DNA of 64,000 nucleotides from Polychytrium aggregatum (taxonomy: Eukaryota > Chytridiomycota > Chytridiomycetes > Polychytriales). The notes beneath the pieces are model-generated. The model did not search any database. It saw only the letters and a list, made by a program, of their open reading frames with translations, and was not told the origin of the DNA. Where the stretch lies: assembly GCF_025602895.1 (NCBI RefSeq), contig NW_026516236.1, positions 393,621 through 457,620 on the forward strand, given 5' to 3'. Shown here one piece after another: positions 24,801-37,153 of the stretch. A program made the translations under genes and the position numbers. Position 1 is the stretch's first letter, and the number at the start of each line of letters is the position of its first letter.

Positions 24801-27800
24801 GCAAGCCTGGAGCAGAGGCCGATTACATCGAGCTCAAGAGCTACGACCAGATCACAGAGATTGTGCAGACCTTTATGAACGAGTACAACCAAGTCAAAAA
24901 AGCCAAGCTCAACTTGGTGCTCTTCCGATTTGCTGTCGAGCACGTTGCCAAGATTTGCCGTATTCTGAAGCTGCCTGGCGGCAACGCCCTCTTGGTCGGC
25001 GTCGGAGGAAGTGGACGCCAGAGCCTCGCTCGGCTCGCCTCGTTTATATCGCAGTACGAGCTCTTCCAAATCGAGATCTCAAAGCAGTACGGCAGAAACG
25101 AATGGAGAGAGGATCTCAAACGCATCCTGCTCCTCGCCGGGGCCGACAATCGAAAGACCGTGTTCTTGTTTCCGGACACCCAGATCAAGGAAGAGTCATT
25201 CATCGAGGATGTCAGCAACCTACTCAACGCCAGCGACGTGCCCAATCTGTTTGCAGCCGACGAACGACAGACAATCATCGAGCGCTGTGTCGAGAACGCC
25301 AACGAGGAAGGAAAGGCCGGCGATGGATCCCCTGCAGCGCTCTACAACTACTTTGTCTCGCGCGTCCGAAACAACCTGCATATCATTTTGTGCATGAGTC
25401 CCATCGGCGACGCCTTCCGATCGCGACTGCGGCAGTTCTCGTCGATTGTCAATTGCTGCACCATCGATTGGTTCCAGGCTTGGCCAGACGACGCTCTCCA
25501 GGCCGTTGCCAAGCAGTTTCTGCATGACATTGACACGGACGAGTCCATCAACGAAGCCATCGTGTCCATGTGCCGCCTGTTCCACCAATCGGTGATATTC
25601 CTCTCGGAAAAGTTCCGGCTGAGCCTCTCCCGCCACAACTATGTCACGCCAACGAGCTACCTTGAGCTGCTCCATGCCTACAAGACGCTGCTGGCTGCCA
25701 AGCGCAGCGAGGTGTCGGCAATCAAGTCGCGCTATGCAAACGGCCTGAACAAGCTGCAGTTTGCGGCCGAGCAAGTCATGCGCATGCAGCGCGACCTCGG
25801 TGATCTCCAGCCCCAGCTCAAGCGCACCTCCGAGGAAACCACCGAGATGCTTCTCAAGATCCAGAAGGAATCTGTTGAAGTGGAAGCGACCAAGAGCACT
25901 GTCGCTGCGGACGAGGCTGTGGCCTCTGCCAAGGCAGAGGAGGCCCAGGCAATCAAAAACGAGTGCGAAAACGAGCTCGCCCAAGCGCTCCCACTCCTGA
26001 ACGCCGCCTTGGCAGCCCTCGATACCCTCAAGAAGAGCGACATTGATCTGGTCAAGGCGATGAAGAACCCGCCGGACGGCGTCAAACTTGTCATGGAGGC
26101 TGTCTGTGTCATGAAGGACATGAAGCCGGAGAAGGTTCCAGATCCATCCGGCTCCGGAAGGATGGTCTTTGACTACTGGAAGACCTCCCTCAAGATGCTG
26201 GGAGACCCAAAGTTCCTGGAAACCCTCAAGATGTTTGACAAGGATGATATCCCGGCGCACGTCATCAAGAAGATTCGGCAGACCTACATCCCGAATCCCG
26301 AATTCAAGCCCGACAAGGTCCGGAACGCCTCATCGGCTGCCGAGGGCCTGTGTACCTGGATCGTTGCGATGGAATCGTATGACCGCGTGGCCAAGGTGGT
26401 GGCCCCGAAGCAAATCGCCCTTGCCCGCGCCGAAGCGGAACTGGCCGAGACCATGGCAGGTCTGGCTGAGAAACGGGCAACGCTCAAATCCGTGGTTGAT
26501 CGCCTGCAGGCCCTCGACGACAACCTCACGGCGCTCTCTCGAAAAAAGGACAGGCTCGAGAAGGAGGTCAAGAGCTGCGAGGAGCAGCTCGACCGTGCGC
26601 AGAAGCTTCTGGGTGGACTCGGCGGCGAGAAGCAGCGCTGGACGGAAGTCGTCCACCAGCTCGACGGAACCCTCTATCATCTGACCGGAGATGTGCTGAT
26701 CTCGGCCGGTGTGATCGCCTATCTTGGCGCATTCACCAAAATGTATCGACTCGAGTGCATAAACGAGTGGCTGAAAAACTGTCGCGAGTACCGCATCCCA
26801 TGCTCCGACACATTCTCCCTCGACAAGACCCTGGGCGACCCGATCAAGATCCGCGCCTGGAATATTGCTGGACTGCCGACCGACCAGTTCTCGATCGACA
26901 ACGGAATCATTGTCCAGAACGCGCGCCGATGGCCGTTGATGATCGACCCGCAGGGCCAAGCCAACAAGTGGGTCAAGAACATGGAGAAGGACAACAACGT
27001 CATCATCATCAAGCTCACAGACAACGACTACATCCGCAATCTTGAAAACGCCATCCAGTTTGGCGTGCCAGTGCTGCTCGAGAACGTGAAGGAGGAACTC
27101 GATCCAATCCTCGACACCATCCTGCAGAAGCAGACCTTCAAGTCGGGCGGCACAACCTGCATCCGTCTCGGCGACGCCGTGGTTGAGTACTCGCCCAACT
27201 TTCGACTGTACATCACCACCAAACTCCGGAATCCGCACTATCTGCCCGAGCTTGCTGTCAAGGTCTCACTACTAAACTTTATGATCACGCCAGAGGGTCT
27301 GGAAGATCAGCTTCTCGGCATCGTCGTCCAGAAGGAGCGACCTGAGCTGGAAGACGAGAAAACACAGCTGATTCTGCAGTCGGCCGAAAACAAGCGCAAG
27401 CTCAAGGAAATCGAGGACCAGATCCTGCAGATTCTCTCGTCGGCCGAGGGCAACATCCTGGAGAACGAAACCGCGATCGAGGTTCTGTCGTCGTCGCGGG
27501 TTATTTCCGTTGAGCTGTTCGAGAAGCAAAAGATCGCCGAGGAAACCGAGCACAAGATCGACGAAACTCGCGAGTCGTATCGGCCGATTGCACGACACTC
27601 GTCCATCCTCTTTTTTTGCATCGCCGACGTTGGGAACATTGACCCGATGTACCAGTATTCGCTGGTGTGGTTCATTGATCTGTTTGCAAACGCCATCGTG
27701 ACATCGGCAAAGTCCAGCATCCTCAAGCGACGGCTGAAGAACCTGGAAACCCACTTCACGTACTCGCTGTACTGCAACGTCTGTCGATCGCTCTTCGAGA

Positions 27801-30800
27801 AGGACAAGTTGCTGTTCTCGCTGATGCTGTGCTACAACATTCTCAAGAGCCGCGATGAAATCGACGAGAGCGAGTTCCAGTTTTTCTTGACCGGTGGAAT
27901 CGGTCTTGCCGCCCCAAGCTCGGCCAATCCAGCTCCCGGGTGGCTCTCGGACAAATCGTGGTCGGAGATCTGCCGACTCTCTGATCTACCCGCATTCAAA
28001 GCAATGAAGGACGAATTTGTGCCAATCGAGTGGAAGATTTATGCCGAAAGCAACGAGCCACACATGCTGACGCCGCCGGGCAAGTGGTCCGCGCTCAACG
28101 ACTTCCAGAGGCTGATACTGACTCGCATTATGCGGCCCGAGAGAGTCGTCCCTGGCATCCAAGAGTACATCAAGATCAAGATGGGTCACAAGTTTATCGA
28201 GCCGCCCAACTTCAATCTGGCCGAGAGCTTTGATGACTCGAGCAACAGAACGCCGCTGATCTTTATTCTGTCACCAGGAGTGGATCCTATGGCGCAGTAA
28301 GTGCGGATGTCCTGGCGGTATTATCGTCATGGAGAGGCGCGGAGCTTCAGCACCGGCGAAGCCGAGCGCAGGCTGAGGCGAGTTGCGAGGATGGCACGGC
28401 GGCGACAGCATATGCGAGGAGTATATATGAGAAGCACTGTGATCCAAGCTGCTGGACTGGTGGATCGACGAGTGAGGCGGTGAATGCTGTGGACTGCGGC
28501 ACGATGTGTCCACACGGTGCTGGGTATGCCACGCCGTGCCTGGCGATGGGGTGCTGATGCTTCTGTTCTCGAAACAAAGGCTCCTGAAGTTTGCCGATGA
28601 CAAAGGCTTCTCGGGCGCAAAGTGCCAGTCCATTTCACTCGGCCAAGGCCAGGGTCCAATCGCCGCTGCGATGATCAAGGACGCTCAGAAGCTCGGCACA
28701 TGGGTTGTGCTCCAGAACTGCCATTTGGCGGTCAGCTGGATGGGTGTCTTGGAGAAGATTGTTGACGACATGACTTCGGGTGCTGTCCACAAGGAGTTCC
28801 GACTGTGGCTTACCAGCTACCCGAGCCCAAAGTTCCCGTCCTCCATCCTGCAGGCCGGTGTCAAAATGACAAACGAGCCGCCAAAGGGGCTGCGAGCCAA
28901 TCTGATCAAGAGCTATCTGTCCGACCCCATTTCCAACGAAAAGTTCTTCTACGGGTGCTCGAAGCCTGCCGAGTGGGAGAAGCTGCTGTTTGGGCTGTGT
29001 ACCTTTCATGCCATTGTGCAGGTACGACAGCACGGCTGCTACATCGTGCGCTCGACTGCAATCAGTGCCCTTGCAATCGAGAGTCACCGAAATTGCATGG
29101 CGTGTTGCTGATTCCACTTCGCTTCCGTGTATGTATCGGATTCAGGAACGGCGCAACTTTGGCCCACTTGGATGGAATATTCCGTACGAGTTCAACGAGT
29201 CTGACCTGAGTAAGTGCAGCATGCATAGCGCCGTGGACACATGAATGTCCCGGCCTTCGACTGACGCACCCAATCGCGCTATTTCGTCGCCGTATACAAA
29301 CTGCCTCGCAACAGGAATTAGCATCCGACAATTGCAAATGTTCTTGGACGACTATGCCGAGATCCCATTCAAGGCCCTGACCTACCTGACGGGCGAGTGC
29401 AACTACGGCGGGCGAGTGACCGACGACTGGGACCGCAGGACGCTGATGAGCATCTTGACGACGTTCTACAACCCGGCGGTGATCGAGGAGGCTCAGTACA
29501 AGTTCTCGCCCTCGGGTATATACTATGTGCCGCCGCGGGGCAAGTACGAGAGCTATCTCGATTATATGAAGGCACTGCCGCTGAACCCGAGTCCAGAAAT
29601 CTTTGGCATCCACGACAACGGCGACATTGCGCGGCAGCTCGCGGAAACAAAAGGGCTGTTTGACTCGATCCTGAAGACCATGGAGGGCAGCTCGGGCTCG
29701 TCAGGGGCCGGAGGCAAGTCCAACGACGAGATCTTGATCGAGGTCGCAACCGACATTCTGTCCCGTGTGCCCGCCACGTTCATGATCGAGGCCGCCATCC
29801 AGAAGTACCCCGTGAACTACAACGAGAGCATGAATACGGTCCTGATCCAGGAGATGATTCGGTTCAACCGTCTGATCCAAGTGGTACTCGTGAGCCTCGT
29901 CAACGTCCAGAAGGCGATTCGCGGCTTCATTGTGCTCTCGGCCGAGCTGGAAGAAGTGTGCAAGAGCATCTTGGTGGGTCGAGTGCCGGCCATGTGGGCA
30001 GCCAGGTCATATCCGTCGCTCAAGCCGCTTGCAGCCTACGTCAACGACCTGGTTGCCCGAATCAGGTTCTTCCAGGAGTGGTACGAGCAGGGTTGCCCGA
30101 AGGCTTTTTGGATGGCTGGGTTCTTCTTTACGCAGTCGTTTATCACAGGTGAGTCTCGCCGACACTGATTTCACCCAGAGATTGCCACCGTGTCCGCACA
30201 GATTCCGCTGGTGCTGACGCAGCCGCCCTTTCTCCACCAGCAACGCTGCAAAACTATGCCCGCAAAAACACCATCCCGATCGACGAGCTTGGACTCGAGT
30301 TTGAGGTCCTGAAGACTCCCAGTGATCAGGCGCAGCAGCTGCTCCCACCGACCAGCGGCGTGCATGTCTTCGGCATCTTCCTCGAGGGCGGCCGGTGGGA
30401 CCGCAACACGGGATACCTGGGCGAGTCTCTGCCCAAGGTGCTCTTCGACACCCTGCCTGTGATCTGGTTCAAGCCTGTTCGCCAGGCCGACATCAAGAAG
30501 GACAACCTGTACGTCTGTCCGATCTACAAAACCAGCGCGCGGAGAGGCGTGCTGTCGACCACGGGTCACTCGACCAACTTTGTCATTCCGATCCGGCTGC
30601 CATCGGACAAGCCAGAGAAGCACTGGATCATGCGCGGCGTCGCAGCACTGTGAGTATTGCCCAGCTATACAATGCGACGTATTCATGCGGGAGGGGCAGA
30701 GACAGAGGGGATAAACCCGACAGAGACGCCGCAGCGGTCGAGAGTATGCGGCGATCGAGAGTATGCGGCGATCGAGAGTATGCGGCGATCGACAGTATGC

Positions 30801-30898
30801 AGCGATCGACAGTACGCAGCAGTGTCTCTGCTTGGCGTTTTCCATCGCACTGACAGCCGTTCCATCCTTTGCTCTCCAGGCTGCAACTGGATGATTAA
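15822..30898 (+). CDS. DNAH7: Axonemal inner-arm dynein heavy chain, DNAH3/7/12 type
   Basis: Motor subunit of a flagellar inner dynein arm. Proposed start 15822 (exon 15822-15942 joins in phase to one at 16080); the first few exons are uncertain. The tail contains [10 protein letters not shown] and long linker helices. The motor shows AAA1 P-loop GPAGTGKT (21905), AAA2 GEPFAGKT (22748), AAA3 GPTGTGKS (23900) and AAA4 GVGGSGRQ (24998). The coiled-coil stalk and microtubule-binding tip are around 25700-26650 ([18 protein letters not shown]). The C-terminal part has [46 protein letters not shown] and [13 protein letters not shown]. Exons 21362-23146, 23261-28296, 28580-29021, 29146-29209, 29315-30148, 30241-30649 and 30880-30898 (19 nt, ends LLQLDD-stop) join cleanly. 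The C-terminal half fits the DNAH3/7/12 branch best; I cannot split that branch further. Predicted product is about 4,000 residues. Confidence 0.93.
30740..30820. repeat. 17-bp tandem repeat in the last dynein intron
   Basis: About 4.8 copies of GAGAGTATGCGGCGATC, the last two diverged (GACAGTATGCAGCGATC). It lies within the intron 30650-30879. Confidence 0.9.
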
Positions 30899-31150
30899 CT
30901 TCCCCCAAGGCAACCCGGACCGTTTTTGTCGACACGGGTGTAGGCTGGATGACTGAGTTGAGGGAATATACCCGATTGAAGGGAAACCAGAGCGACCACC
31001 GATCACGTCAGCAATATAGGCGTCTCGCTTTGCTTTGTAAGAGCTGTGAAAGCATATATTGGCGGCGTGCTACGTCGCAAGGAGAGGTGCGTGGAGGCAA
31101 AGCATGTGAGTTGGAGGGGGGGGGCTGGGCTGCCCTCGATGCGTGCCACT

Positions 31151-33509
31151 CTACTTGATGTACTTGAGGGTGTGCATCAGCCACAGCACAACAGTGAGCA
31201 GGGTGAGCGATCCGCTCTGGTGAGCAGCAGCGATAGGAACGGGAACAAAGTAGATCAGGGTGGCAATGCCCAGGGAGACCTGCAGAGCCGGCGATACATC
31301 CGGGAGGAACAGTCAGTATTGCTGTCACCGAAGTGCTGTCGACGATTGGCATGAGCGGGTAACAACAACGCCAATACAAGACCGGCGCTGCCGAAGAATC
31401 GCCATCGCCATCGCCAGTCACTGGCAGCAGCAACCGCTCCGGAAACATCGGCGCTAAGATGGGACAGACCTGGGCAACGGCGACACCGAGTAGCGTATTC
31501 ACGGCAAGGCGAGCGCCGCGTGGGAGAGGCAGTCGGCGCGACATGAACCAAAGCGAACTAATGCCGGCAAAGGTGACATAGGCCTATACATCCGCCGATG
31601 GGTGCCGGGCAGGACCACATCAAACCGTCGGGAGTGAAGCGAGTCGCATTGGAATCAGGCATCTCGTTCAGAGTCCCGAAGCAGCAAGTGTGGGGACCAT
31701 GCATGCGAAAGGTGCATCGACAACAGCAGCAGGGGAACCATTCTGCTGTGAAAGCAGCCCACGTACCAAAATACGGTGGTCGAACTGCACAGTGGCGGGG
31801 TTCTCCAAAAAGTTGCGCCAGAAAGCCTTGGGGTTGGGGTTGGTCGGCGAGGCCGTTGAGTGGGCCCAGATGTCCGAGGGCACAAAGCCGCCGCCCATGG
31901 TAGGCCATTCGTTGTAGATCAGGCCGGCGTCCAGACCGGCGACAAAAGCGCCGGACATGGCAGTCAGGAAGACCAGGCCGGCAACAATGTGGGTGTTGCG
32001 CCTAAAACTGTTGAGCTGAGGGTTGTTGACGATGGCCTTGAGAGACTGAAGCCGGGAGAGTGCAGTGAGGATGCCGCGACGTGAAGACAAAGGCAGAGCC
32101 AATCGGAAGGAGGTCGCATGGTGAATCAGTCACCATGGCAAAAACCGACAATGAATGAGGGATCGATCAAGATCAGGGTGCGCCGGTGCCCCATGTGTAT
32201 GCACGCAGCACTGGCGGCAGATTGAGGACAGGCCATAGGCACGTCTTTGCCCATCCGCTTCGATCGCGGCCAACGAAACCCACCTCGAGGGACTTGAGTC
32301 GGTTGTCGCGCAAGATTTGGAAACCATTGCTGAGCATGAACAGGTAGATGACAAAGGCACTGCCGAGATGAGCGGCGAGCCAGTACTGCGAGACACGAGG
32401 GACGGCGCCAGGGGTTTCCATGAGCTCGTGGTCCAGACCGCTCTTGACCATGTACCAGCCGAGAACACCCTGTGGGAGAGGCAGTGTTCGAAAGCAGAGG
32501 CAGACGTTAGTTGGAATGGAAAGTATCAGTTTGGAACGGCACTGTCTCTGCTCCACAGCGAGCAATCACGCCAAGTGTACTGGCCAACTAGTGCAATCCA
32601 ACGTCGTGCGGGCGATGCAAGACGGTGTCGAAAGACCGGCGTCCAAAGTGCAGCATCAGTGTCATGAGGAGGCAGAGCAGCATTCACCTGGCATCCGATA
32701 AGCGTAGCGCAGACCAACGAGCGAATCTTCATCGAGCGAGACATCCAACCCTTGTAGGCAAAGAAGGCACCGGGGATGATGAAGCTGAGGCCGATGAAGC
32801 GGCCTAGCATGCGATGGGCCCACTCAAAGTAGAAGATGCTCTTGAACTCATTGAGGGTCATGTGGTGGTTGAGACTGGGTGGTGGTAAGATTAGAATCGA
32901 GACACCGTCAGCCGGGGGAAAAGACAGCACCGAATGTGGAGGAAGGCAAGAGACATTGGCTCCTTACAGCTTGTACTCGGGAAACTGCTTGTACTTTTCA
33001 AACTCTTCTTCCCACTCCTGCTGGCTTGTGGGAGGCTTCATGCCCTTGATCAGGTTCCATTCGACGATCGAGAGGCCAGACTCGGTGAGGCGGGTGACGC
33101 CTCCGAGGGCAACGATGGCAAAGACCAGCGATCCCGAAAACAGATACCACCAGCCGACAATCGGCTTGGCAGAGGGCTCGCGCTCGTTTCCAGACGACGA
33201 TGTTGACGAGGCTCCGGCGACAGTGTCGTTGGCGGCGGAACTACTGGCGAGGCGGCGGGCCGCGAGCAAGGACGAGATCACTGATGTGCGCTGCTTGGAT
33301 GATGCTGGTGAGAGCGCCAGCAGACGCTGCTGGATACCAGCGGAGCAGCCGAGGCGAGCCGATCGGGCCCCGAGAGTCGAGAAGGTCGCCATCGGCACGG
33401 CCGAGAGCGCCTTGGGCTGGAGGAGGAGGCGAAGGGACTTTGCAGGCGAGGCCAGCGACTTGGAGGCCGATGCCCTGATGGCCGAGCAGAGCGAGAGCGG
33501 CAGCATCAT
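31151..33509 (-). CDS. COX15: Heme A synthase (COX15), mitochondrial inner membrane
   Basis: Oxidises the C8 methyl of heme O to make heme A for cytochrome c oxidase. Six exons: 33509-32968, 32874-32688, 32469-32284, 32045-31767, 31583-31470 and 31279-31151. They sum to 1,437 nt, 478 residues. The first ~100 residues are rich in Ser, Ala, Leu and Arg with few acids, as expected for a mitochondrial presequence. Signature blocks are [25 protein letters not shown], split here into [12 protein letters not shown] and [11 protein letters not shown], and FPEYKL. Candidate heme-ligand histidines lie in [28 protein letters not shown] and [24 protein letters not shown] is also present. Several hydrophobic helices are visible. 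The stop is 252 bp from the dynein stop (convergent). An alternative start is Met40. Confidence 0.96.
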
Positions 33510-34219
33510 GATACGACGACAGCCAGTGACCCGGGAGGGAGCTGAATGCTGCGAGGAAGGAGGGAGGGAGGGAAGGAAGCCGCCGCGATCTGGACAGCGA
33601 CAGCGACAGGCGCCAGCAGACGGAGAAGAACAGGATGCAGGACAGCAACGGCCAAAGGATGCTCAAAAGAGGAGTGCAGATCGGCGCGTCCGTCATTCTG
33701 AGTCGCCGGCTGCAACCAGACGATCGATCCTGCCGCGTGAGTCACGACGGGCAGGGCGGGGTGACTGCGGGAGCCGCAGGCAGCGGCAGAGAGTATCTCC
33801 GTCGTCGGGCCTGAGCGAGCAGAGCATGTATTGCCGAACGGTGACTTGACTCTGGAGACAATCAAAGAGGCCACCCGAGGGGTGCCGTCGACGAAGCGAG
33901 GGGGGGGGGGAATGGCATGGGTGAGGGGGAAAGGGAGTGCGAGAGGCAGGTTGTGCAGCAGCACGGATTCAGACAAGTCCGTGCTGCTTGCTCACACCGA
34001 TCCCGCACGCCTTCGCAACGAGACAAAACAAACGAGCTTGAATATACGCAGAGAAGAGCGAGGGATGACACCGAGGATGGCGGTGGGAGCAAAGTGCGGA
34101 GAAACTGGTGAGGCGGGCGGGAGCAAGTGCAAAGGAACCGTGCGGAATCAACTACTGGCCGCCCTGCTGCTGGCCAATCGAGCATTGCCCTCCTCCACGC
34201 TGAACGGTGAAAATGCAAT
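33510..34219. other. Intergenic region between COX15 and GH16 gene
   Basis: 710 bp containing the COX15 promoter and the 3' flank of the first GH16 gene. A run of G at 33901-33910 and general purine richness are visible. No coding pattern is seen. Confidence 0.5.
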
Positions 34220-36066
34220 CTAGATGTTCAAAAAATGCAGCGACGCCAAAACAAGGGCAGAGTAGAGCACCACGGAGGATCCCAGACGGATGGCGCCAGA
34301 GTAGGCCGGGCGGTTGAGGTTGGCAGGGTTGGAGAAGGTCGCGTTGGTGCCGCCGCTGCCGGAGGGGAGGTTGGATGTGTTGGTGCTGGGGTGGTCGACA
34401 AAGGGGTTGCTCTGGCCGTTGACGGTGCCATCGGGGTTCATGGGAGGGTCGACCACGCCGTAGCCGGCGCGATTGTCAAGTGTGTTGGCGGGCCATCGGG
34501 GCACCGGGTTGTCTTTATCATCGTAGCACTGTTGGAATCGGGCCAAGCGGTGGAACATCAATACGCCAGTCCATGATACTTCAACCGACTTGACTTGATC
34601 GCAAGGATATGACCATGGCGCCGTCATCCCCCTCGCTTCCATGTCCAGCGACGGTAGCAGGCTCAAGAATCGCTCTCGCTTGCCCGCCAACGAACCTGGA
34701 TATCAACATATTCGACAATCGCCGATCGGCCCGTCGTCGGGTTCGTGCCTGACCAGTCGGTTGCGCCTCCAGCCCAGCTCTGCAGAGCGGGCGTGTCGCC
34801 AGCATCCCAGAGCGAAATCTGCACCAGTCCGGGCTCGACCGGATACCAGTACGGAATCAATCCACTCTTGACCTGCGGCGAATTGGCACCATCGACGGCC
34901 TTGCTGAACGACTTGCGCAGGAGACCATCAACGTAGTAGCTTGATGGAAGGCCAGAAGCAACGATGGAAAATCGTTAGTCGATGCATACGCCGTGGACGG
35001 ACACTGCGGGTGTCGATCACCTGCAGCGGTCGCTCGGTGGCAGGCCACACATCATTGCTGCTGCTCCTGCTCTTACTTGATGACATCATGCTTCCAGTCG
35101 ATCACATAAATGTGCCAGTCCGAAAGGCTGCCAATGTCCTGAGCAGAGTAGTGATCGCCTTTCTCGGGATCGAGCTTGGTCAGGTTCCACGGAGGGTCGT
35201 TCTCGTTGATGTGGTAGAAAACGTTGGTCTGGGCTTGGCCGTTGACCATCTCCCAATCGATTTCGTCACCAATATCGGCCATGGTGATGAAGGAGGTCAC
35301 GAAGCCGACCTGGCTGACACTTTGGATGCGGGCCTCGATGCGGCCATAGGGCATGTAGCGGGTAGTTGACATGACCGTGCTCGCTATGGGGAGAGGAGTT
35401 TCAATCATCATTAGTGGGAGGAAAGGATGAGTCGCAACGGCCAATCAACCAAACAGAGTCAGCTCGAGAGCGGCCAGGCATGATCGAGCGCGTCACTCAC
35501 ATCCATAAGGGTTGAGGGTGTCTGGAGGCAGGGCCGAGAGCATAACACCGCCATTGGCACCGAACTGGGAGGGTGGGTGTCGGACGCAACGATTCGTCGA
35601 TGCGGAGAGCGAAGCAGGACCGCCAAGAGAGGGCAGTAGCGTTAGTACCGGAAATCAGAAATGGGGCCAAACTGCAAGCAAGCGAGGAAGCCAAGCGGAC
35701 CGAGTGGCACGGGGGTGGGATTGTAAAGCGGCAAGTCGCCAGGGCCAAGGGCAGCGGAAGTACCAAGCCCAAACCAAGCCCAAACCGAGGGAAGCGTACC
35801 GTGGCCAGACTCTTCGAGTAATCGATGGTCCAGTCGTAGATGGTGTAGTCGATCAACGGAGGAGCGCCTCGGCGCTGCGGGTTGGTGGTGGCCGGAGCAG
35901 CGATTCTCGTTCTGTCGGTGAAGTTATGGCGCATGCTGACGCAGTTGCCAACGACACTGGGGAGGCCGGTTGGCACGGGGCCCGACAGGGACTGCAGGGA
36001 CACCTGCTGGGCCTGCGTAAGGAGTGGTGCAGCGCAGAGGGCTGCGGCCAGCAACAGCGACTTCAT
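34220..36066 (-). CDS. Crh-type GH16 glycosidase/transglycosylase, GPI-anchored (copy 1)
   Basis: Family GH16 cell-wall enzyme, probably transferring chitin chains to beta-glucan like yeast Crh1/Crh2. Exons 36066-35800, 35564-35501, 35383-35077, 34939-34696 and 34528-34220 sum to 1,191 nt, 396 residues. It has a signal peptide (MKSLLLAAALCAAPLLTQAQ), a FGANGGVMLS strand, the catalytic motif GDEIDWE (nucleophile and acid/base Glu with the bridging Asp), FYHINENDPPWN, WHIYVIDWKHD and SGLIPYWYP. A Ser/Thr/Asn/Pro-rich linker leads to a hydrophobic tail ending FLNI, typical of a GPI signal. The hydrophobic end and lack of a basic tail argue for anchoring rather than secretion. It has the same exon phases and internal exon sizes (64 and 307 nt) as the paralog at 37154-38931. 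Confidence 0.93.
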
Positions 36067-36426
36067 GGATGTGCAGGGTGCAAAAGTGCGGAAGGGCGGG
36101 TGGGTTGGAGCCGGCAAAGGGCTGGGCCGCTCTGGCAAACAGGAGCCAAGAGACAGGGGAGACGAGCGGAGCAAAAGGAGATCAGGCGCCGCCAAGCCCT
36201 GAGGGACGGTGGGGAGCCGATGGATCAGGGGAGTGAGGGTGTCTGGATAGCGAAGCCGACCGAGTTTGGGCGACGGGAGTTGGCAGTCGAGCCGAGGAAA
36301 GGCCAGACGAAGACAGATGGAGGAGGAAGGACGACGACGGACCAAAGTTAGAAGAAAACCTGGCCAAACGGCGGTCGCCCCCCGCCGGCCGCCGCCCCTT
36401 GCTGCAGTGCGGCGGTGCACAAGGCG

Positions 36427-36476
<50 letters not shown>

Positions 36477-37153
36477 CACGCGTGCTGTGTGGCGCATGCG
36501 CTGTGCAGTGTGTGTGGCCGCAACACAGGCGCTGTGGCGGCGCAAAGGGCACAGCTCGCTCGGGGGCGGATCCTTGTCCGCGCCATGTGCGACACCCAGC
36601 GCGCGCCTGCCAGGCGTCGTGTGACAAGGCTGCGCGGGTGGCGCCTGCAACAGAGACTGCTGTCGCCCGGGTCCTTCCAAATCTAGAACTGCTGGCACTT
36701 GGGATCGAGATGCCTTGCGTTTGTGGGGGGCATCAACCGAGTCGAGACGCATCGGGTCGAGCCATCTGTTGGAACTGCAGCGTATCGGATCGGCAATCGA
36801 TAGGACAGTGTATTGCTGGCGGTCGGGCCCAGGCGGAGCAGCAACCGAGAGAAGCAAAGAGCAGGGATACGAAGCAGGAACGGAGGAAACATGGGACGCT
36901 CAACAAGGACGAGACACATGCAAGGATCGAGAAGAAACGGACAGCGAAATCTAGACCACGAGCAGCACGGCAGCATCGGCCTCATAGTCATGGGCAGCGT
37001 TGGCGCTGCGGGGAGCAGCATCTGCGCCTCCACATCAGAAAATGGCAGTCAGCTCGATGTGGGATAGAGAGGCGCGCATCTAGAACATAGCGGCAGATGG
37101 TGGAGGCGGAATCTCTGAGGGTTCACCCTCAAAACAGAGCTCACACGCGGAAA
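36067..37153. promoter_or_regulatory. Region between the GH16 paralogs (promoter of copy 1)
   Basis: 1,087 bp between the start of copy 1 and the stop of copy 2, both on the minus strand. It holds a 47-bp GT microsatellite and purine-rich sequence. Open frames across it are low-complexity or antisense. Confidence 0.5.
36429..36475. repeat. Dinucleotide microsatellite (GT)23
   Basis: Perfect GT run, 47 bp, about 360 bp upstream of the copy 1 GH16 start codon. Confidence 0.97.
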
